26,198 bases of DNA from Candidatus Poseidoniaceae archaeon (GCA_022424925.1 JAKMGM010000152.1:1-26198), one strand, 5' to 3'; shown: positions 14,916 to 23,043, numbered from the stretch's first letter. Notes: a model not told the origin generated them from the sequence alone. Program-made: numbers and translations.

Positions 14916-15923
14916 ATGTCGGATTCACCGGTATCCACCCACGACCCGAAAGCACCTGGCGATTCCGCCGACCCTTCGCCTCAAGAGCAAAAAAAGATGG
15001 AGCAGGCGTATGCGCAGATGAAGCGAAAAATGTCAATGCAGGAAATTGGCAAGAAAATCAAGCATAAAGTCATGGTTTTGTCTGGAAAAGGAGGCGTTGG
15101 TAAATCAACAGTCTCAACGGGCCTTGCTCTCTCCTTAGCCCAGCAAGGACTGTCGGTTGGCATTCTTGATATCGATATTACTGGGCCCAATGTCCCGAAA
15201 ATGATGGGGCTCGATGGACGTCGCCTGCATGTTGAATCTGGACGTATTCATCCCGCTCAAGGGCATTTGGGCGTCAAGGTCATTTCAATGGCCTTTTTAC
15301 TCGATAATGAAGACACACCCGTCGTTTGGCGAGGGCCGATAAAACTCGGGGCCATCCAACAATTCATCGGTGATGTTGAATGGGGAGATCTGGACTATCT
15401 GATTATTGATTTCCCACCAGGGACATCAGATGAACCGCTGACGGTGGCTCAATCCTTACCAGACATCGACGGAATGGTCATCGTTACAACGCCGCAAGAT
15501 GTAGCACTGCTCGACAGTCGAAAATCAATCACCTTTTCTGAATCACTCAAAGTGCCCGTACTCGGTGTCGTTGAGAACATGAGCGGCTACACAATCACCG
15601 GTAAAGCAGCTCCGGGAACGGAAATCGAAATCGCTGCACCTGCCGGAAAGACCTTGACGACTACATCCGACAGCGGCGGTAATTTCAGCGTCACGCTTGA
15701 CATCTTCAAAGAAGGTGGAGGAAAATCAACCGCAGAAGAATTTGGTGTGCCGTTCCTCGGTGCGCTTCCGTTCGACCCGGGCTTCGTTCGTGGTGGCGAT
15801 GATGGTGTTCACCGCATTGTCAGTGAACCCGAAGGGGCATCTGCAATTGCTTTCGCCAGCGTGGTTTCGGCGCTCCAAGAGCAAATAGTCGACAGCGATT
15901 CAACCGGTCTTGAAATTGTTTGA
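14916..15923 (+). CDS. Mrp/NBP35-type P-loop ATPase lacking the Fe-S cysteines
   Basis: Members of this family assemble and deliver Fe-S clusters. The deviant Walker A is SGKGGVGKST (56-65), with K58 and K63. DIDITGPNVPKMMG (85-98), a WRGP motif and IIDFPPGTSDE (163-173) are all diagnostic. MSGY (222-225) is followed in typical members by a CxxC loop and then DIF.EGGG. Here DIFKEGGG (262-269) is kept, but the CxxC is replaced by about 35 residues (226-260) reading like an extracellular Ig-like repeat (GKAAPGTEIEI and GGNFSVTL). The protein has no cysteine anywhere. The N-terminus is a 50-residue hydrophilic extension with no cysteine cluster. The length is 335 residues. Fe-S carriage by this protein alone therefore looks unlikely. 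The next gene, DUF971-like, begins 10 bases later. Confidence 0.9.
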   Translation: MSDSPVSTHDPKAPGDSADPSPQEQKKMEQAYAQMKRKMSMQEIGKKIKHKVMVLSGKGGVGKSTVSTGLALSLAQQGLSVGILDIDITGPNVPKMMGLDGRRLHVESGRIHPAQGHLGVKVISMAFLLDNEDTPVVWRGPIKLGAIQQFIGDVEWGDLDYLIIDFPPGTSDEPLTVAQSLPDIDGMVIVTTPQDVALLDSRKSITFSESLKVPVLGVVENMSGYTITGKAAPGTEIEIAAPAGKTLTTTSDSGGNFSVTLDIFKEGGGKSTAEEFGVPFLGALPFDPGFVRGGDDGVHRIVSEPEGASAIAFASVVSALQEQIVDSDSTGLEIV

Positions 15924-15933
15924 AGGTGAATCC

Positions 15934-16287
15934 ATGTACGAAGATATGCCGACGCTCAAACGGTTTGAGCGTAGAGAGTTTGATGCTCATCTCACCTACG
16001 ACGATGATTCAGAGTACAGCATTACCTACGATGACATGCGTCACGCCTGTCCGTGTGCCAAATGCTCCCCAATGCGCAACGATGACGAGACCAGCAAAAC
16101 CCTTCGACGACAAGTCGAGGCACTTCCAAAAGAGAAACCAAAAGTACGAACCGTAGGCAATTATGCCTTGGGATTCGAATGGACACAGGGATGCTCAAGT
16201 GGTATTTTCCGCTTTGAACGCCTGTGGGATTTAGCCAATCGTCGTGACCCCGACAACGGCAAGCCCTACGTCCACGGCGCTTGGTAA
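15934..16287 (+). CDS. DUF971 / GBBH-like N-terminal domain protein
   Basis: A protein of 117 residues that is essentially one DUF971 domain. It has a beta strand start (FDAHLTYDDDSEYSITYDDMR), then HACPCAKC with C39, C41 and C44, then VGNYALGFEWTQGC with C87, and a GIFRFERLWDL ending. The family occurs alone, at the N-terminus of gamma-butyrobetaine hydroxylases, and at the C-terminus of the plant Fe-S scaffold HCF101, where it follows an Mrp ATPase. The gene order here mirrors that fusion. The cysteines could bind zinc or an Fe-S cluster. GGTGA stands four bases before ATG 15934 and supports this start over a TTG at 15910 inside the ATPase gene. Confidence 0.8.
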   Translation: MYEDMPTLKRFERREFDAHLTYDDDSEYSITYDDMRHACPCAKCSPMRNDDETSKTLRRQVEALPKEKPKVRTVGNYALGFEWTQGCSSGIFRFERLWDLANRRDPDNGKPYVHGAW

Positions 16288-16364
16288 CAAAAGTCGCGTA
16301 TCACTGAATTTTATCAGCGAGGTTTCATGTGCAGGTGGCAACCCCGTAGGGGTTGGGGTTTGGC

Positions 16365-18452
16365 ATGGACGGCATCTATCTGACATGGATGATCAGTGCA
16401 CTCACCCTCGGCGTAATCCTCCTTCCGGTGTTCAAACCACCGTGGATGAAAATCACCCTGCCGACCTTTATCGACGTGTTTCGAAGGTACTGGATTCACG
16501 TTGCCATCGTATTCATCATATACAACTCAAAAGACCTGTTGGACCAGCTTGACAGAATCATTATTGCCAACACCGGTCTTGACATGACACCCCTTATCTA
16601 CAACATTGAAGGCAGTTTGGTATTGGAGGTTCAGCAAACCTTTGAAGCGAAGTGGTTAACCGTCGCTTTAACCCATTTTTATGTCGCTGGATTCATGTTT
16701 ATTTGTTATGTTTCAGTGTTTTACTTTGCCTTTTTCGATGACCGCTGGATTGCCGACAGAATGACGCTCAGCATAGCATGGGTGTACATTTTAGCAATAC
16801 CGTTTTATCTGTTTTTTAATGTAAGAGTGACGGGCGATTATGTCCCCGGTATGGAGACACTTGCCTATGACTTAACCCCCGAAATCAGCGATTGGTTTCG
16901 CCGTATTGACCCGTTCACCAACGGTATGCCCTCCCTGCATATTGGCATCCCATTTGCTGTGTGGTTGTGCCTCACTCGATTTGACGAGGATCGACGCTGG
17001 AACAAGTACAGAACGATGGTACTCACCTATACCCTCGTTACTGCGTTCGCCATCATCTATCTTGGAATCCATTGGTTTTCAGACATCATAGGTGGTATGC
17101 TCATTGCAGCATTGGCAGTTTCGTTCGCTGACCGAACCTCAAACAGTTGGTGGAACGTATTTGATGAACGCACAATGAACGCACGAATTGTCACACTGCT
17201 CACCAACCCAGGCAAAGCATACGGCATCGTATCTCGCAGAATTGGCGGAATGTACCAAAGATATCGCCACCCTTCAAGCAGAGAAACCGCAAGAATGGCG
17301 GTTGTCATTTTCATCTTCATGTTCGCCATCATCACATGGGAGTTGAGTCACCAGTCTTTGCCAGCCGGCGGTATTGAAGCTCCAGAGGGCGTTGATGGTG
17401 ACGACAGTTGGATGGTTACCATCGACAACCGAAGTACGGGTCCGGTCATGGTTGTTCACGACTTAACCGATCTTGAGACCACGTGGGAAGTGATGAACGG
17501 ATCAATCGATTACGCTTCTCCGTATTCCATTTCAGGCTCGATGTTAGCGGTTTCCAACCAAAGCGCCTTATCCCTGTACAACCTCAATGCAATCAGCGTC
17601 AACTCACAACCTGCAATGGTTATGGAAATGCCTCAAGCGGATGATGTTCTCCTCGCTGGAAGCGAAAATGCCGAATACATCGTGACCAAATCGAATGGTA
17701 GTTTGCAGGTATTTACGCTCGAAGGTGAAGCGGTTCAACTCGACTTTGAAGTGGACGGTGTTGAGCTTGTTCGAGCGAACGGTCTTGAATTGGCCATGGT
17801 TGCTGAAAACGAACCGACAACCATCCAATTCTCCCGAATCGGCTCATCTGGTTCAATCACCATCAAAGAAATCAATGCCTCAGCAGCGATTGAACAGGAC
17901 GCCATCCTTGAAGCATGGGGCACACCGGTGGACATGGACAATGCATCCATAACAGATTTTGTCTATGACGATGAATACATCGCCGTGACGGTGAACGTTT
18001 CTGCGACTGAACGCTTGGTCGTTTACAACCGGACCACTGACGAGCAGTGGCTTGCCAGCGATGCAAAATACGCCGTCAGTGACCCTTCGATGAAAAACGG
18101 AATTTTAGCCTGGTCAATCCGTGACCATCTCGACCCGACCAATCCGCTCGAGAAGTACATGGACGGAGAGATTCAGTACCTCAACCTGACCGAGAATCAA
18201 ACCCAAACACTGACCTCCGATTCCCTTCACCAGTGGAACCCGAAAGTTTTGCAGCACCATTTGGTGTACTTTGAAGAATCAGTCGATGGGGAAGTATCCG
18301 TTCACATTCATTCATGGGAGCCTGAATTAACGGTTTATTCCAACATCATATTGCAGATTGGAATCATCCTCGGTGTTCTTCTGGTATTCTTGTATGCCGT
18401 ACAGCGACAGTCAGAACGTCAAATGGCGACATACTACGCCGAACAAGAGTGA
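16365..18452 (+). CDS. PAP2-type membrane phosphatase/transferase with extra C-terminal domain
   Basis: The N-terminal half is a multi-helix membrane domain of the PAP2 superfamily. It has GMPSLHIGIP (P188 to H192) and YLGIHWFSDIIGG (H236, D240), the two His motifs that handle the phosphate. The layout resembles the Aur1/inositol-phosphorylceramide-synthase-like branch, so it may remove or transfer a lipid phosphate headgroup. After another helix (about 311-326) comes a domain of some 340 residues made of short beta strands with NxS/NxT sites, reading like a beta-propeller. It is followed by a last helix (about 668-688) and a basic tail. The extra domain is probably extracytoplasmic. I chose ATG 16365 with GGGG six bases upstream; TTG 16353 adds four residues. 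The lipid substrate is unknown. Confidence 0.8.
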   Translation: MDGIYLTWMISALTLGVILLPVFKPPWMKITLPTFIDVFRRYWIHVAIVFIIYNSKDLLDQLDRIIIANTGLDMTPLIYNIEGSLVLEVQQTFEAKWLTVALTHFYVAGFMFICYVSVFYFAFFDDRWIADRMTLSIAWVYILAIPFYLFFNVRVTGDYVPGMETLAYDLTPEISDWFRRIDPFTNGMPSLHIGIPFAVWLCLTRFDEDRRWNKYRTMVLTYTLVTAFAIIYLGIHWFSDIIGGMLIAALAVSFADRTSNSWWNVFDERTMNARIVTLLTNPGKAYGIVSRRIGGMYQRYRHPSSRETARMAVVIFIFMFAIITWELSHQSLPAGGIEAPEGVDGDDSWMVTIDNRSTGPVMVVHDLTDLETTWEVMNGSIDYASPYSISGSMLAVSNQSALSLYNLNAISVNSQPAMVMEMPQADDVLLAGSENAEYIVTKSNGSLQVFTLEGEAVQLDFEVDGVELVRANGLELAMVAENEPTTIQFSRIGSSGSITIKEINASAAIEQDAILEAWGTPVDMDNASITDFVYDDEYIAVTVNVSATERLVVYNRTTDEQWLASDAKYAVSDPSMKNGILAWSIRDHLDPTNPLEKYMDGEIQYLNLTENQTQTLTSDSLHQWNPKVLQHHLVYFEESVDGEVSVHIHSWEPELTVYSNIILQIGIILGVLLVFLYAVQRQSERQMATYYAEQE

Positions 18453-19571
18453 TTATTTTTTGATGCTCAACATTCGCTCAAGCGCCCACAACGAGCCTTC
18501 TTGAATCGAAGCAGGTACTTCAATTTGGTTGGGCTTTTCGCCATCCACGATTCGCTCCAAAACATCCATCAAATACGCAGGGTGAATCATGTACATGGTT
18601 GAGCACGGGCATATTTCTTCATCGAGACACTCAATGTGTTTGTCTGGATGCTCATTGGCAAGTCGTGCTACCATGTTGATTTCCGTCCCAATTGCAATCT
18701 GAGAGCCAGGTGCCTGCTGGGCAACAAAATTACGAATAAATTGTGTCGAACCGTTGGCATCGCTTGCTTCAACGGTTTCAATTGGACATTCGGGGTGAAC
18801 GACGACGATTCCTTCAGGATGACGAGAGCGAAAATCCTCAATTTGACCCGCAGTGAATCGCTTGTGAACCGAGCAGAATCCATGCCATAGAATGATTCGA
18901 CTGCCCTTTAATTCTCCCATTGCGCCAATGCCGGGCGTCCAAGTAGGCATCAAGTCAAGTGGAATTCCCATGGCGTTCCCCGTGTTTCGCCCAAGGTGTT
19001 GGTCAGGGAAAAACAGGACTGCTCCGTCGGCTCCGGCTCTTTCAAACGCCCAGTTGAGTACACCTTGTGCATTGCTTGAAGTGCAAACAATTCCACCATG
19101 ACGGCCAACAAAATCCTTGAGGTCAGCACTGCTGTTCATGTAGGTCACCGGAACGAGGAAACGCTCGCCAGGTCCAGCAATAGCCGTGGGGTCATCGCGA
19201 TGAATCGGGTCATCAAGACCTGCACCCTCCAGCAGCGATGTCCATGCAGATTCAACTTCAGGTAGCGTCGCCATATCCGCCATTGAGCACCCAGCTCGTA
19301 AATTCGGGAGAACGACAATTTGGTCATCCGAAGTAAGAATATCTGCAGATTCAGCCATGAAATGAACACCGCAAAATACAATGTACTTTGCATCGGATTC
19401 TGCCGCTTTTTGGCTCAACATGAACGAATCACCGAGAAAATCAGCGTGTTGTACGATACTGTCGCGCTGGTAGTGATGGCCCAAAATGAGCAAAGCATCA
19501 CCAAGTTGAGCGCGTAGCTCTGCGATTCGGTCAGAAATCGCCTGCTCTTCCGGAGAAAGGGACGTATCCAT
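18453..19571 (-). CDS. nadA: Quinolinate synthase NadA
   Basis: It condenses iminoaspartate with dihydroxyacetone phosphate to give quinolinate, the NAD precursor. Recognisable parts are LGHHYQRDSIVQHADFLGDS near the N-terminus, FCGVHFMAESADIL and VTYMNSSADLKDF. The probable [4Fe-4S] ligands are C95 (AGCSMADM), C233 (GFCSVH) and C321 (EICPCSTMY). The GHHY, MNS and TEINM stretches line the active site. The length of 372 residues fits the longer NadA class. The frame stays open to 19721, but the extra N-terminal codons look noncoding; ATGs at 19589 and 19607 remain possible. The gene is convergent with the PAP2 gene, abutting its stop, and divergent from bud32. nadB and nadC are not in the window. 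Confidence 0.95.
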   Translation of the reverse strand: MDTSLSPEEQAISDRIAELRAQLGDALLILGHHYQRDSIVQHADFLGDSFMLSQKAAESDAKYIVFCGVHFMAESADILTSDDQIVVLPNLRAGCSMADMATLPEVESAWTSLLEGAGLDDPIHRDDPTAIAGPGERFLVPVTYMNSSADLKDFVGRHGGIVCTSSNAQGVLNWAFERAGADGAVLFFPDQHLGRNTGNAMGIPLDLMPTWTPGIGAMGELKGSRIILWHGFCSVHKRFTAGQIEDFRSRHPEGIVVVHPECPIETVEASDANGSTQFIRNFVAQQAPGSQIAIGTEINMVARLANEHPDKHIECLDEEICPCSTMYMIHPAYLMDVLERIVDGEKPNQIEVPASIQEGSLWALERMLSIKK

Positions 19572-19664
19572 GAAATCCACGGAACACATTGGTAGGGATA
19601 CAGTCATGCGCTTCGTTCTGTGCACACGTCCACCCTTTTTCAAGCAAACCATTGCTGAAGTGTT

Positions 19665-19672
19665 GATAAATA
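19665..19672 (+). promoter_or_regulatory. TATA-like box of bud32
   Basis: GATAAATA lies 20-27 bases before ATG 19692. This fits a leaderless or near-leaderless archaeal transcript. Confidence 0.45.
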
Positions 19673-19691
19673 GGGACCGGAAGCGGTCAGT

Positions 19692-20375
19692 ATGGCGTTC
19701 GAACCGACGGAACGGTTGCATCTCGGTGCTGAAGCGGAAGTTTGGGCCGGTACGTGGATGGGTAAAGACGCTGTTCGAAAACTACGCCGTGCAAGAAAAT
19801 GGCGGCATCCAGACCTCGACCATCGTTTGGGCTATCGAAGAATGATGAGTGAATCTCGGTTATTGATTCGCCTCAAACGCTGCGGCGTTCGAGTTCCGGC
19901 AGTGTGGGACTTGGACCCAGAGCATGGACGAATGGTGCTTGAACGGATGCCAGGTCGACCGCTCATCGAAGTGCTTCGAGATACCAGTCTTTCCGCACCG
20001 TTCATCAACACCGTCTTGCACAATACTGGAGCACTCATTCGTCGCCTGCATCGTGAAGCAATCACGCACGGAGACCTTTCGAGCAACAATATTTTGGTCG
20101 ACGAAAACGGTGTGCCTGCGCTTATCGATTTCGGCTTGGCCGTCATTGATTACGAGGTTGAACGGTTCGGTATTGACCTTCACGTTATCGATCAAATCCT
20201 GGGCGCCTCGCACCCTGAGCATGAAGGTGCGATATCGACATTGATTGAAGGATACATGGCTGAGGAGGAAGCGCTTGGACCTACCCCAGAACAATCAGGC
20301 GGTGCAGTACCAACTGCACAGGATGTGCTGAAGCGACTGGAAGAAGTTCGTTCACGCGTTCGATACCACGGATGA
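19692..20375 (+). CDS. bud32: KEOPS complex kinase/ATPase Bud32
   Basis: A small atypical protein kinase of 227 residues. As part of KEOPS it supports the Kae1-dependent threonylcarbamoyl modification of tRNA A37. It has the N-terminal GAEAEVWAG, the basic run VRKLRRARKWRHPDLD with the lysine typical of Bud32, the catalytic loop THGDLSSNNILV (D128) and LIDFGLA (D146). The HGDLSSNN form distinguishes it from Rio kinases. It is encoded alone here; no kae1, cgi121 or pcc1 gene lies in the window. An insert at 190-208 and the weak C-terminal Arg-rich end are slightly longer than in minimal Bud32 proteins. Confidence 0.92.
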   Translation: MAFEPTERLHLGAEAEVWAGTWMGKDAVRKLRRARKWRHPDLDHRLGYRRMMSESRLLIRLKRCGVRVPAVWDLDPEHGRMVLERMPGRPLIEVLRDTSLSAPFINTVLHNTGALIRRLHREAITHGDLSSNNILVDENGVPALIDFGLAVIDYEVERFGIDLHVIDQILGASHPEHEGAISTLIEGYMAEEEALGPTPEQSGGAVPTAQDVLKRLEEVRSRVRYHG

Positions 20376-20795
20376 TTATTCCATGAGCAGTCGAAGTTCT
20401 TCCAAACTTCGAAGTTCTGCGAGATAGATTTGTTCGATTGCATCGTACATTTCTTGGTCGCCAATCGATTCAATTTCAACCATGATTGAGGAATAGACTG
20501 AAGCAGCTTTGGTTTCAGTTTCGAGGGAATGAATCAACATTTCATTGTACAGTGTGGTGTGGATAATCGGGTGTGCGTTACGCTCGGTTACAGGGATACC
20601 ACCGAGCTTTACAATTGCCTTGCGGACAATGTCTGCATGCATCGTGGATTCCGTTGCTTCAGTCGTGAACATTGGCGAGAGTTGGAGACGATGAATGCCA
20701 CGAATATTTGCAGCATAGTGTGCGTACATGTTGGCGGCTCGAAGTTCCCATCCGAGGGCTTCGTTCAAGGTTTGAATGAGGTTGTGTTCGGTCAT
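20376..20795 (-). CDS. Ferritin-like four-helix protein with incomplete di-iron site
   Basis: A helical protein of 139 residues. MTEHNLIQTLNEALGWELRA (E17) and ATESTMHADIVRKAIVKLGGIP look like the first and second helices of bacterioferritin/Dps-like proteins, with LETETKAA and YLAELRSLEEL as the third and fourth. Aligned by eye to bacterioferritin, the ligands E17, H53 and the helix-3 Glu are kept, but the first ExxH Glu falls on Ser50 (E49 is next to it) and the last ExxH His falls on Arg. Iron storage or a peroxide role is therefore uncertain. The start at 20795 was chosen because upstream codons to 20915 overlap the crcB gene and look unrelated. It ends directly beside the bud32 stop. Confidence 0.78.
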   Translation of the reverse strand: MTEHNLIQTLNEALGWELRAANMYAHYAANIRGIHRLQLSPMFTTEATESTMHADIVRKAIVKLGGIPVTERNAHPIIHTTLYNEMLIHSLETETKAASVYSSIMVEIESIGDQEMYDAIEQIYLAELRSLEELRLLME

Positions 20796-20880
20796 AGTAT
20801 CAACTCTTAGGGCAGACGAAATCGATTGACTTCGCCCTCCATGGATAAGCATTAACGAAGTCCTACATAAAGGCACTTCA

Positions 20881-21252
20881 TCATGAAAACATCGACTCGG
20901 CAAGTTTCCATCCAACCAAGGCGAGAACTGGGCTCAGCGTCATGGTAAGGATGACATAGGCCATAGCCGAGGTATTGTGACCTTGGTCAAGCATCTGGAT
21001 GGTTTCAACCGAAAAAGTCGACATCGTGGTGAACGCACCCAGAACGCCAGTTCCAATCAACAGTGCCACATTGGCTGAGAGTAGGTTTTGGGCGAGGCCA
21101 ACGGCCAATATACCGAGGAAAAAAGACCCAATGAGGTTCACTGAAAGTGTTGCATAGGGAAAGGTGTCTGATGGAAGAAACTCGCCGACTACGTAGCGTA
21201 ATGCCGCACCTACTGCCCCTCCAACGGCTACCAATCCAATCTGTTGCAACAT
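20881..21252 (-). CDS. crcB: Fluoride channel CrcB/Fluc
   Basis: A membrane protein of 123 residues with four hydrophobic helices. VGGAVGAALRYVVGE near the N-terminus, VNLIGSFFLG (N39) and GAFTTMSTFSVE (72-83) are the family signatures; the Phe, Thr and Ser residues line the double-barrelled fluoride pore. The proteins work as antiparallel dimers and export toxic fluoride. The length is normal. A 14-base near-palindrome, AGGCTTTGAAGCCT (21272-21285), lies just upstream. I saw no fluoride-riboswitch consensus in the 103-base gap to rdgB. Confidence 0.95.
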   Translation of the reverse strand: MLQQIGLVAVGGAVGAALRYVVGEFLPSDTFPYATLSVNLIGSFFLGILAVGLAQNLLSANVALLIGTGVLGAFTTMSTFSVETIQMLDQGHNTSAMAYVILTMTLSPVLALVGWKLAESMFS

Positions 21253-21320
21253 GATTTGCGCTCGGTGAATAAGGCTTTGAAGCCTCGCGTTGTTTCTTCA
21301 GCAGAGCCATTGTTTCCAAC

Positions 21321-21328
21321 CTATATCT
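21321..21328. promoter_or_regulatory. TATA-like box between crcB and rdgB
   Basis: CTATATCT lies 28-35 bases before the rdgB ATG at 21356, which suits a leaderless mRNA. Read on the other strand (AGATATAG) it could also serve crcB, with a leader of about 40 bases. Confidence 0.45.
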
Positions 21329-21355
21329 CAATATGGAAAAAGCCGTAGCAGTAGC

Positions 21356-22021
21356 ATGACACGGACAATTTGGTTCCTTACTGGAAACCTCGGTAAAATC
21401 GAAGAAGCAACCAATCACCTCCAACCGCTCGGTTACACTGTTCGACAACTCGTTGTCGATTCCGGCGCAATTATTGAACCCCAAGTGGACACGTTGGAAG
21501 AAGTCGCCCAGTCAAAAATCGCACAAGCCCTGTTCCATCTACCTGGAGGGGAACAATCAGACGACCTCCTGCTTGTCGAGGACTCGGGTCTGTTCATTGA
21601 CGCCCTCAATGGGTTTCCCGGAGTTGTTACTGCCTACGCTCTGAAAACCATTGGAAACCAAGGCGTTCTGAAATTACTTGCCCATTTGGACAGCGAAGAT
21701 ACGGTTCAAAGTGCGCGCTTGCGCTCTGCTGAATTCCAAGCAGTTGCGGCACTGTGGAGCAAGGGTGAGATCTTTTACGGAAATGGACGATGCCCCGGCT
21801 GGATTGCTCTGCAAAGCAGTGAAGGACAAGGGTTTGGCTTTGACCCTATTTTCACACCCGCTGATTTAGATGCTGACGGAGAACCGCTCGAACCGGGAAA
21901 GTACGGTGAGAAAAGTACGCATGGGAAGACCTTTGGCGCTGTTTCACCAGAGGAGAAACAAGTCTTCAGTCACCGAACAAGAGCATTGAATGACTTACTT
22001 CGACAATTGCCATCAGCATGA
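21356..22021 (+). CDS. rdgB: XTP/dITP diphosphatase (HAM1/RdgB family)
   Basis: A house-cleaning pyrophosphatase that hydrolyses ITP, dITP and XTP to monophosphates so that deaminated purines are not built into nucleic acids. The N-terminal TGNLGKIEEA is the family loop (T9 to K14), VEDSGLFIDALNGFPG holds the general base D76, GFGFDPIF (160-167) binds the base, and SHRTRAL (205-211) ends the fold. The length of 221 residues is normal plus a short loop. The open frame begins at 21290, but ATG 21356 matches the family start and the TATA-like box at 21321-21328. Confidence 0.93.
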   Translation: MTRTIWFLTGNLGKIEEATNHLQPLGYTVRQLVVDSGAIIEPQVDTLEEVAQSKIAQALFHLPGGEQSDDLLLVEDSGLFIDALNGFPGVVTAYALKTIGNQGVLKLLAHLDSEDTVQSARLRSAEFQAVAALWSKGEIFYGNGRCPGWIALQSSEGQGFGFDPIFTPADLDADGEPLEPGKYGEKSTHGKTFGAVSPEEKQVFSHRTRALNDLLRQLPSA

Positions 22022-22054
22022 TAAGTTAAAGCCAACTGGGATGAGGCGAGGGAC

Positions 22055-22990
22055 ATGGGATTTGCACGCACAGTTACTGGCCTAGCAGCCGTCTGTATCG
22101 CAGCGTTCTATCTCTTGTTTGCTGGTTCCCTTACGGTGAATTTCAAATGGATTTGTATCGCTGCAATCCTCTTGCTTTCGCTTGCATGGATTACCATGGG
22201 CTCACCCAAACAGGTGAACAGACCGCAGCGCCCAACCGAGCAAGCCGTTGCTGTCGAGCAGCCTGAATCCGTAGATGAACCTGAAAACGACATCGACATT
22301 CCTGAACCGGTCACGGAAAACGAACTTGACGGAGCGACGCTTCGTGAACGAAAACTCGCTAAAATCCAATCTGCTCAAAGCAAGCAAGAAGAACTTCTCG
22401 CAGCGACTCTCGTCGCCGAAGTTGCGGCAACCGGGGAAGAGATGGTTGAAGTAACACTGCAAATGGAAGATGTTCACGTTGCCGATGAGTTTGTGGTTGA
22501 AGTCAGTCCCGAATCGGTCGAAAACGCCGACATCGAGATGGCTATCTCCCAGCGGAAAATCAAGCACGACGAAATCCGAAAGAAGATTGAGTTGCGGCGT
22601 CGAGGTCAACTGGCAGATATTCGAGCATCAACCGCCCGAATGTGGGAAGAGCAAACTGCTGGCGAAGACCTCGTCAAACTTCTTCAAACACCGGGACACG
22701 GCCACGCCGTTCTGGATTCGCCACTTCACCCACCACCTGGCCACGTCTATGGGGCAACCTTCATTCGAATTGACGAGGCTCGAATTCTCAAACTTCGAAC
22801 ACCGCTTGATGACGGTTTCCAGCAGGTGAAAACGAAAGAAGAGGTAAGCCCAGCACCATTGATTGGACTGGATGGTCTACCGCTCCCGCCACTCATGGGC
22901 TCCGATGGCGTCCCGCTTCCAGTTCCGAATCTGCCAATGCCAGATGCAAGCAGTGCCCTCGCTCAGCTGAAAAGAGAAATGGATGACTGA
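22055..22990 (+). CDS. Two-helix membrane protein with charged coiled region, function unknown
   Basis: A protein of 311 residues with two hydrophobic helices at about 7-25 and 31-47. A Pro/Glu-rich linker follows (about 50-90), then long charged helical segments (LRERKLAKIQSAQSKQEEL; ISQRKIKHDEIRKKIELRRR) that may form coiled coils. A small domain with GHAVLDSPLHPPPGHVYG comes next. The C-terminus is proline-rich with two similar units, LIGLDGLPLPPLM and GSDGVPLPVPNLP. No enzyme motif was found. The bulk is probably cytoplasmic. It starts 33 bases after rdgB and 53 bases before the CPBP gene, so the three may form an operon. Confidence 0.65.
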   Translation: MGFARTVTGLAAVCIAAFYLLFAGSLTVNFKWICIAAILLLSLAWITMGSPKQVNRPQRPTEQAVAVEQPESVDEPENDIDIPEPVTENELDGATLRERKLAKIQSAQSKQEELLAATLVAEVAATGEEMVEVTLQMEDVHVADEFVVEVSPESVENADIEMAISQRKIKHDEIRKKIELRRRGQLADIRASTARMWEEQTAGEDLVKLLQTPGHGHAVLDSPLHPPPGHVYGATFIRIDEARILKLRTPLDDGFQQVKTKEEVSPAPLIGLDGLPLPPLMGSDGVPLPVPNLPMPDASSALAQLKREMDD

Positions 22991-23043
22991 AGACTGCCGG
23001 AGTAACCTTCAAACCGAACAGGACCTAAGCACAACTGGAAACA

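Noticed and set aside
21253..21355. A fluoride riboswitch upstream of crcB.
   Set aside because: I looked on the minus strand of this gap for the known fluoride riboswitch core and pseudoknot and did not find it, only a short near-palindrome AGGCTTTGAAGCCT.
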